From: SKVJ01 sp964578745
Lineage (GTDB): Bacteria > Chloroflexota > Dehalococcoidia > GIF9 > AB-539-J10
Length of the DNA stretch: 12,299 nt
Direction of reading: 5' to 3'
NCBI GenBank assembly: GCA_964578745.1
Contig: CAZODZ010000049.1
Span: forward strand, 1-12,299
Under the pieces are notes generated by a model. It saw only the letters and a list, made by a program, of their open reading frames with translations. It did not search any database and had not been told where the DNA came from. Numbering within the stretch: the first letter of the stretch is position 1; each line of letters starts with the position of its first letter. This document shows positions 6,837 to 12,299 of this stretch, piece by piece. Both the position numbers and the translations under genes were made by a program.

Positions 6837-7829
6837 ATGCAGATGATTGACAGAGATACTGAGCGCAAGACCATCGCCATACTGAAGGTCCTCTCGGAAA
6901 GCTCCGAGCCCCAAGGATCCATTGCCATCTCACGGGCCCTTGAGCGGCACGGCGTCTTTCTCAGCGAGAGGGCGGTGCGCTACCACCTTCGAATGACCGA
7001 TGAACGTGGCTATACAGAGCCGCAGGGTCGTGATGGACGCGTGATCACACAGGCCGGCCTCGAAGAGCTTCGCCTTGCGCTCGCACCGGAACAGGTGGGA
7101 TTCATCATCGAGAAGCTTCAACTCCTCGCGTTCAATACTACCTTCGACCCTTTGAGGCGCACCGGTCTGGTGCCGATCAACACGTCGCTATTCAAGGCGG
7201 ACGAGTTCTCCGACGCTCTCGCAGCTATGCGACCGGCATTCGACCATGAGTTCTGCGCCAGCCGCCTTGTGGCCGTCGTGCACGAAGGCGAGCGCATCGG
7301 CTCACGTGTGGTGCCACCAGGTCGTATAGGGCTTGCGACCGTATGTGGAGTCGTCGTCAACGGAGTCTTGTTGAAATCCTCGGTACCCATCGAATCGAGG
7401 TTCGGCGGTGTCCTCGAAGTGCGGGAGAGAAAGCCGCGTCGCTTTGTGGCCATCATCCGCTACGATGGTACCTCGCTGGACCCATCCGAGCAGTACATAC
7501 GTGCAGGCATGACCAGCGTAGGTGAAGCGTCCACAAGCGGCTCCGGGCGCATCCTGGCGAACTTCCGGGAGATTCTAGCACCATCCCGCCACATCGTTGA
7601 GAAACGTATCCAAGAATTGAGAGCTGCTGGCATGACCGCCGCCTATCTACTCGGCAATACAAGCGAACCCGTGTGCCAGATAGAAGTGGGCCTGAACCGC
7701 GTGGGCATGATCCTTCTAGGTGGACTGAACCCAGTTGCGGCCGCGGCTGAGGCGGGCATTGAGGTCGATAACACAGCCGAGAGCGGTCTCATAGACTACG
7801 AGCACCTTGTGGACATAGGTTCTCTCTAG
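6837..7829 (+). CDS. nrpR: NrpR-family winged-helix nitrogen regulator, single effector domain
   Basis: A 330-residue transcriptional regulator. Residues about 10-75 form a winged helix of the RNase R-like HTH type, with the family signature ERAVRYHL (44-51) followed by the wing GRDGRVIT. Residues about 86-325 are an NrpR (DUF128) domain: VGFIIEKLQLLAFNTTFDP (87-105), VPPGRIGLATVCGVVVNGVL (159-178), VPIESRFGGVLEV (183-195), IRYDGTSLDPSE (207-218), and a glycine-rich end near VGMILLGGLNPVAA (289-302). In methanogens NrpR represses nif, glnA and related operons and releases DNA when 2-oxoglutarate rises; some of those proteins carry two such domains, this one only one. It is rare outside Euryarchaeota. 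GGAG at 6825-6828, 8 nt upstream, supports the ATG at 6837; a reading from 6705 would overlap pdxT and lacks homology. Its position behind pdxT suggests it regulates this glutamine cluster; that is inference. Confidence 0.88.
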   Translation: MQMIDRDTERKTIAILKVLSESSEPQGSIAISRALERHGVFLSERAVRYHLRMTDERGYTEPQGRDGRVITQAGLEELRLALAPEQVGFIIEKLQLLAFNTTFDPLRRTGLVPINTSLFKADEFSDALAAMRPAFDHEFCASRLVAVVHEGERIGSRVVPPGRIGLATVCGVVVNGVLLKSSVPIESRFGGVLEVRERKPRRFVAIIRYDGTSLDPSEQYIRAGMTSVGEASTSGSGRILANFREILAPSRHIVEKRIQELRAAGMTAAYLLGNTSEPVCQIEVGLNRVGMILLGGLNPVAAAAEAGIEVDNTAESGLIDYEHLVDIGSL

Positions 7830-7863
7830 GACTTCCACGGGCCCCTCTCACACAGAACATCCT

Positions 7864-7907
7864 CCCTCTTCAGGTGACGGCGTAACAGCATGAAGGGGGT
7901 GTTGTTT
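7864..7907 (+). terminator. Probable intrinsic terminator of the gatB-to-nrpR strand
   Basis: CCCTCTTCA (7864-7872) pairs with TGAAGGGGG (7891-7899) as a 9-bp stem with one G-T pair, around an 18-nt loop, followed by the T-rich TGTTGTTT (7900-7907). It lies 34 bp after the nrpR stop in the convergent junction. The long loop and interrupted T-run make it weak. On the other strand no T-run follows, so it would not serve purQ. Confidence 0.45.
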
Positions 7908-8001
7908 CGACGCAGTTCAGCGGGCCTCTTCCGCAACCGCGTGTGAGGTAAGATACGCAGGCCGGTGCTTTGGATTTCCAAGCTACTCATCCGACAGCCA
8001 T

Positions 8002-8772
8002 CTACAGCATCGAGCGGGCGTACTCTACTGCGTTCTGAAAGAGAGCGAAGCCAGCACCAGGTGCGTCAGCCTTAGTCATCTCGCGGGTCCAGCGCGGGTG
8101 CTGCGACATTCTCACGAACCTCTCGGGATGTGGCATGAGACCGAGAATCCGTCCAGACTCATCTGTAAGGCCAGCGATATCGTCGTACGATCCGTTAGGA
8201 TTGTCGGGGTAGTCGGGCGTGCCACCTTCAGCGTTCGCATACCGCAGCGCCGGAATGATGGCATCTTCATGCGAGACCGGGACAAACAGCCTGCCCTCGC
8301 CGTGCGCGACGGCAAGCTCAAGCCTGTCCATACCACGGGTGAACACACATGGCGTACCCTCGGCCACCTTGAGAGACACCCATCGGCACTCAAACCTCCC
8401 CGAGACATTCGGCAACAGGCTCACAGTCTGTCCTTTTCCCGGGGTCGGCAGCAGTCCAGCACGAACAAGCACCTGGAACCCGTTGCAGATACCGATGATA
8501 AGCCCCCCTCTTTCGACGAATGCCAGTAGCTGCTCGCGCAGACGAAGCTCAATCTCGTTAGCAAACACCTTGCCAGCACCGAGATCATCGCCATACGTGA
8601 ACCCTCCAGGGATCGCAAGTATCTGGAATTCCGTGAGGACCTTGCAGTCCCGCCCAACCTCCGAAACATGCATCGACGTAGTCGAGGCACCAGCCAAGCG
8701 GAATGCGAAGTCGGTCTCAAGATCACAATTGGTACCCGGACCTCTCAGAATCAGTACACGGGGCTTCGTCAT
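8002..8772 (-). CDS. purQ: Phosphoribosylformylglycinamidine synthase, glutaminase subunit PurQ
   Basis: Supplies ammonia from glutamine to PurL for FGAR to FGAM, the fourth step of purine synthesis. It has 256 residues in a class I glutamine amidotransferase fold: the start VLILRGPGTNCD (6-17), IPGGFTYGDDLGAG (54-67), the nucleophile Cys96 in GICNGFQVL, the PurQ hallmark NPNGS (191-195), and His215/Glu217 in MPHPERF. It is about 30 residues longer than Bacillus PurQ (about 227), with extra sequence before the C-terminal helix. The ATG at 8772 is 8 bp after the purL stop, and the reading frame before it runs into purL, so upstream starts are rejected. The ribosome binding site is a weak AGAAGAG directly ahead. 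It is last in a sir2-purL-purQ operon and faces nrpR. Confidence 0.95.
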   Translation of the reverse strand: MTKPRVLILRGPGTNCDLETDFAFRLAGASTTSMHVSEVGRDCKVLTEFQILAIPGGFTYGDDLGAGKVFANEIELRLREQLLAFVERGGLIIGICNGFQVLVRAGLLPTPGKGQTVSLLPNVSGRFECRWVSLKVAEGTPCVFTRGMDRLELAVAHGEGRLFVPVSHEDAIIPALRYANAEGGTPDYPDNPNGSYDDIAGLTDESGRILGLMPHPERFVRMSQHPRWTREMTKADAPGAGFALFQNAVEYARSML

Positions 8773-8780
8773 CTCTTCTT

Positions 8781-11642
8781 TCACCAGTCCATAGGGCCAC
8801 GCCAGGCCCGGCCGATGTCCGCAACCGCAGCATCGATAATCACCATGCCATTGAGACCAGTAACGCTCAGCCGATCTGCAGCCTGAACACTGCCGATATG
8901 AGCACACGGCAACCCACGCAGTCGCTCTTCAAAGTCATCGCGCTTATCCGGAGATATCTCCACAAGGAATCTGCTGTTGGATTCTGAGAACAGCACGACA
9001 TCGTCCCGTCTTATCTCCTGTCCGAGGGGAACAGTGCGCAGGTCGATGGCTGCACCAAGCCTGCCCGCGAAGGCCATTTCGGCCACCGCGACACCCAAGC
9101 CACCCTCACTCAGATCATGACAGGCCCTGACGAGGCCATCCTGCATCGCACGGGACAAGGCACCCATGACATCCTTCGCATCTTCAGTTCTGACCTTTGG
9201 CACCACCGCACCGGTCGTCCCGGCCAACGCGGCATACTCGGAACCACCAAGCTCAGGATACGTAGCGCCGACCACATAGAGGAGATTCCCCGGCTTCTTC
9301 AGATCCATGGAGATGATCCGCCCTGTGTCTGGGACAACACCGATGGCGGATATGAGCAGCGTCGGCGGGATAGAAATAGTCTTCCCCTCGACTTCGGTGA
9401 AGTTGTTCAGACTATCTTTGCCAGATATGAATGGGACGCCGAACGCAAGTGACATGTCGTGGCACGCACGGCATGCTTGGACGAGCGCCCAAAGCTGCAC
9501 TGGATCGCTCACGTCGCCCCAGCAGAAATTGTCCAGAAGGGCAACGCGCTCAAGACTGGCGCCGACAGACACTAATTGCCGCAGAGCCTCATCTATCACC
9601 GATGCAGCCATCCAGTAAGGATCGAGGTCACCGAATCTCGTATTGATGCCATTTGAGACGGCAAGCCCGCGGGTACTTTCGGGGACAGGCCGTACTACGG
9701 CGGCGTCTCCCGGGCCATCGGCTGCAGCGCCTACAAGCGGCTTGAGCACACTGCCGCCTTGGACTTCATGGTCGTACTGCCGGATGACCCATTCCTTGCT
9801 GCAGACATTGAGAGAGGAGAGTATCGACAGAAGCGCATCGGTGAGCGACGCCACCGGTTCGGGATCGCCCCGCGCTGAACTCGCAGCTGGTCTATGCGCC
9901 TTCAGCGAGAGCTGCGGCCGACCATTGTGCAGGAAGTCCATCGCGAGGTCACCCACCAGCGTCCCTTCATAGTAGAGCTCGAGGCGACATGTGTCGGTGA
10001 ACTCTCCGATGTCGGTAGCCTCCACCCCCTCGCTCTCGCATATCGCAAACAACTCGGCAATGTCCTCAGGAGATACGGCAAGTATCATCCGCTCCTGTGA
10101 CTCAGATATCCATATCTCGGTGTACGAGAGGCCCGCATACTTGAGTGGCACACGATCCAAATGCACACGTACGCCCGTATCAGCGCCCATTTCACCCACG
10201 GCGGAGGACAGCCCACCTCCGCCGCAGTCGGTGATGCGCCTGTACAGGCCCCTGTCCCGTGCCCGCATCAGCGCGTCGATGGCGCGCTTCTCCACAATGG
10301 GATTCCCGATCTGGACAGCGCTACGTGAGGCCGAGACCGACCGCTCGTCGAGCTTCTCAGACGCAAACGTCACGCCGTGAATGCCGTCGCGGCCGGTCCT
10401 GCCGCCAATGAGAATTACGTGGTCCCCACATTTCTGCCTTCCCAGCTTCGCGCCAGACACAGGCATGACACCGGCGGTACCACAGAAGACGAGCGGGTTC
10501 GTGAGAAAGCGGTCGTCGAACCGCAGTGTCCCATTTATGGTCGGGATGCCGAGGCGATTACCGTAATCGGCCACCCCCGCTCGGACACCCCTGAGCACCC
10601 TGCGCGGATGGAGTACACCCGCGGGCAACCGGTCGTATGGCAAGTCTGGCGGCGCGAAACAGAACACATCGGTGTTGAGCACCGGTCGTGCTCCGAGTCC
10701 CGTGCCGAGCACATCGCGCACGACCCCACCGAGGCCAGTGGCCGCGCCTCCGTAAGGCTCAACCGCCGAGGGGTGGTTGTGTGTCTCGACCTTGAAGCAG
10801 ACAGCATTCTCGCCATCGAAGTCAATGACTCCTGCATTGTCCTCGAATACGGAGAGACACCACTCCTTGTTGAGTTCACTCGTCGCCTTGATTATGGTGC
10901 TGCGCAGCAGATTATCGATAGTCTCACCATCGACATCGATACGCGCCTTGAACGTCTTGTGGACGCAGTGCTCCGACCACGTCTGTGCGAGCGTCTCTAT
11001 CTCCACATCCGTGGGATCGCGCCCGAGTGCATCGAAGTGCTTCCTAATGGTCGTCATCTCCAAGGCGTTGAAGCCGAAGCGTGCTGCGAGCGTCTTCATC
11101 TCATCGTCTGACATTGAGTGAAGCGGAATGGTGACCACGTTCAGTTCATATCGTGGTTCCCGATAGAAGACCTCCTCGCCGCCTTCAACAACATGCTGGA
11201 CAACGGGGTTGAGCAGAAGCTGGTTCGTGATAAGCTCCAATTCAGCAGGAGATGCATCGCCGTAGAGCACGTAGCGGATGCTCGTGCGGACTTTGTCGAC
11301 TCCTTCAATACCAAGATCGTGGATACCCTTCAACACCGTATCGGCCAGTGGATCCGATACGCCCCGATTATAGACCACTTCGAGAGCAGCGAGGGCGTCC
11401 TCATCGTGCCCGCGCACGTGCCTGCCGTCATGCGCCCACACCTGTGCCACCGTATCGGACAGGAGTCTCGAACAGATGATATCGAGCTGTTCGTCAGCCA
11501 GCGACGCGTCAAGATAGTAGACATCGGTCACATGCACGCGATGCACGGAGGTGATGCCAAGATCGTGAATGCCAGCGAGCACGGCCTCCTCACGCGGGTC
11601 GATAAGCTCAGAACGGAACCCTACTTCGATACGATGACTCAT
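8781..11642 (-). CDS. purL: FGAM synthase PurL with two fused N-terminal PurS-like domains
   Basis: Catalyses ATP-dependent conversion of FGAR to FGAM with ammonia from PurQ. It has 953 residues against about 740 for small PurL. The extra length is N-terminal: two tandem PurS-like units at about 3-71 and 86-154, visible as an internal repeat offset by 82 residues (AVLAGIHDLGITSVHRV at 20 versus TVLKGIHDLGIEGVDKV at 102). PurS is normally a separate 80-residue protein that bridges PurL and PurQ as a dimer. The PurL body follows: WSEHCVHKTF (222-231) with the conserved His, the FGAR/ATP site FKVETHNHPSAVEPYGGAATG (283-303), GRTGRDGIHG (414-423) and ITDCGGGGLSSA (470-481). A second PurM-like half extends to the end. 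No glutaminase domain is fused; PurQ is the next gene. The start ATG overlaps the sir2 stop (ATGA), with AGGTGA 3 nt ahead. Confidence 0.96.
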   Translation of the reverse strand: MSHRIEVGFRSELIDPREEAVLAGIHDLGITSVHRVHVTDVYYLDASLADEQLDIICSRLLSDTVAQVWAHDGRHVRGHDEDALAALEVVYNRGVSDPLADTVLKGIHDLGIEGVDKVRTSIRYVLYGDASPAELELITNQLLLNPVVQHVVEGGEEVFYREPRYELNVVTIPLHSMSDDEMKTLAARFGFNALEMTTIRKHFDALGRDPTDVEIETLAQTWSEHCVHKTFKARIDVDGETIDNLLRSTIIKATSELNKEWCLSVFEDNAGVIDFDGENAVCFKVETHNHPSAVEPYGGAATGLGGVVRDVLGTGLGARPVLNTDVFCFAPPDLPYDRLPAGVLHPRRVLRGVRAGVADYGNRLGIPTINGTLRFDDRFLTNPLVFCGTAGVMPVSGAKLGRQKCGDHVILIGGRTGRDGIHGVTFASEKLDERSVSASRSAVQIGNPIVEKRAIDALMRARDRGLYRRITDCGGGGLSSAVGEMGADTGVRVHLDRVPLKYAGLSYTEIWISESQERMILAVSPEDIAELFAICESEGVEATDIGEFTDTCRLELYYEGTLVGDLAMDFLHNGRPQLSLKAHRPAASSARGDPEPVASLTDALLSILSSLNVCSKEWVIRQYDHEVQGGSVLKPLVGAAADGPGDAAVVRPVPESTRGLAVSNGINTRFGDLDPYWMAASVIDEALRQLVSVGASLERVALLDNFCWGDVSDPVQLWALVQACRACHDMSLAFGVPFISGKDSLNNFTEVEGKTISIPPTLLISAIGVVPDTGRIISMDLKKPGNLLYVVGATYPELGGSEYAALAGTTGAVVPKVRTEDAKDVMGALSRAMQDGLVRACHDLSEGGLGVAVAEMAFAGRLGAAIDLRTVPLGQEIRRDDVVLFSESNSRFLVEISPDKRDDFEERLRGLPCAHIGSVQAADRLSVTGLNGMVIIDAAVADIGRAWRGPMDW

Positions 11643-12299
11643 GACTCACCTGATGGAGTGACTTTCCATCCCAGGCCTGAATTGCAGCCGAGGACTTCGG
11701 CAGCCAGCCGCGGCAGCACATCCGCGGCTGTCCCTCGGACAACGATATCACACATGTCCGTAATCTCGGTGTCATACGGCCCGATTTCGATCAGCGTCCC
11801 ACCCCTCGCCTTGACTTGTCGCGGAAACCCTGCAGCCGGATACACATAGGCAGAAGTGCCTACCAGCAGCATCGCATCCGCCCGGCTCACTTCGGTGAGA
11901 CATAGATCCACGACGTCGCTCGGGATGGGTTCACCAAACACGACGATGTCGCTCTTGAGAACATCGCCACAGTTGCTGCACCGCGGGGGCAGCCTATCAA
12001 CCCGCACTTCTTGCCTCATCCAGCGTCTGCCGCAACGCGGACAGCGGACCTTATCGTAACTACCATGTATCTCGGCAAGCCGCTCAGAGCCAGCCTTGCG
12101 GTGCAGCGCATCTATGTTCTGTGTAATCGTGAACTTGACGATGCCGCTCTTCTCGAGATCGGCGAGCGCATAGTAGCCCACGTGCGGTTGCGCATGCACG
12201 AGCGCCCGGTACAGCTCTCCCACTGGCCCGCGGCAATTCAGAAGGTCCTCCCAGTAGGCGACGGGATCCTTGCGGAACCGATCGAAGTCATCCAGCGGC
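11639..12299 (-). CDS. NAD-dependent protein deacylase, Sir2 family (N-terminus missing)
   Basis: About 219 residues of a sirtuin, open to the right edge; the true start and the glycine-rich NAD-binding motif lie outside the window, so an internal GTG at 12223 should not be taken as the start. Sirtuins remove acetyl or other acyl groups from lysines while splitting NAD+. Seen: TQNIDALHRKAGS with the family Q-N-I-D motif and the following EIHGS carrying the catalytic His; a zinc site of CPRC and CSNC flanking about 20 residues; DIVVFGEPIP; LLVGTSAYVYPAA; and a C-terminal IEIGPYDTEIT. Deacetylase versus desuccinylase cannot be told, because the specificity residues are off the edge. Its stop overlaps the purL start by 4 bp, so the two are translated together. 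The link may be NAD+ or acyl-lysine control of metabolism, but the pairing could be chance. Confidence 0.93.
   Translation of the reverse strand, partial: PLDDFDRFRKDPVAYWEDLLNCRGPVGELYRALVHAQPHVGYYALADLEKSGIVKFTITQNIDALHRKAGSERLAEIHGSYDKVRCPRCGRRWMRQEVRVDRLPPRCSNCGDVLKSDIVVFGEPIPSDVVDLCLTEVSRADAMLLVGTSAYVYPAAGFPRQVKARGGTLIEIGPYDTEITDMCDIVVRGTAADVLPRLAAEVLGCNSGLGWKVTPSGES

Noticed and set aside
7967..7983. Small inverted repeat after purQ (TTGGA-TT-TCCAA with flanking GC pairs)
   Set aside because: A terminator for purQ would need a T-run on the leftward strand; none follows, and the loop is tiny.
8773..8907. Upstream start for purQ
   Set aside because: The added Cys- and Trp-rich sequence is the purL 3' end in another frame; PurQ homology begins at ATG 8772.
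10377..11849. Long rightward reading frames (about 243 codons each) opposite purL and sir2
   Set aside because: They lie antisense to clearly conserved coding sequence, show no protein-like motifs, and are expected from the codon bias of GC-rich genes.

Overview
The window looks like a piece of a bacterial chromosome of moderately high GC content, densely coding, with Shine-Dalgarno sites in front of most genes. It carries no mobile elements, tRNA or rRNA genes, or CRISPR arrays. Three features together point to an anaerobic or deep-branching lineage, with Chloroflexota (Dehalococcoidia-like) my best guess, held loosely: an archaeal-style nitrogen regulator of the NrpR family, a PurL with two PurS-like domains fused at its N-terminus, and a type I-alpha glutamine synthetase. 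The bacterial-type GatB, the two-domain glutamine-dependent NAD synthetase and the iron-sulfur type PurF argue against an archaeon.

Layout. Positions 1-7829 read rightward: the 3' end of gatB, then glnA (glutamine synthetase), nadE (glutamine-dependent NAD+ synthetase), carA (glutaminase subunit of carbamoyl phosphate synthetase), purF (glutamine PRPP amidotransferase), pdxT (glutaminase subunit of PLP synthase) and an nrpR-like regulator. purF and pdxT overlap by 4 bp, and nrpR follows pdxT after 43 bp. A 172-bp convergent junction (7830-8001) separates this from a leftward block: sir2 (partial, running off the right edge), purL and purQ. Those three are tightly packed (4-bp overlap, then an 8-bp gap).

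How the genes fit together. The unifying theme is glutamine. glnA makes it. gatB, nadE, carA, purF, pdxT and purQ/purL all belong to enzymes that spend its amide nitrogen. The nrpR-like gene encodes a member of a family whose archaeal members sense 2-oxoglutarate and repress nitrogen-assimilation genes. The arrangement looks like one locus grouping glutamine supply, most of the classical glutamine amidotransferase branch points (tRNA-Gln/Asn, NAD, carbamoyl phosphate, purines, PLP) and a nitrogen-status regulator. The catalytic partners carB and pdxS are not in the window, so the grouping seems to follow the glutamine-using subunit rather than the pathway. A sirtuin, which consumes the NAD+ that NadE makes, is translationally coupled to purL.

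Regulatory sequence is sparse. There are weak promoter-like elements before glnA, nadE and purF, a strong GC-rich hairpin before nadE, an imperfect hairpin just before the nrpR ribosome binding site, and a plausible terminator hairpin after nrpR. No classical archaeal NrpR operator (GGAA-N6-TTCC) was found by eye in the intergenic regions.
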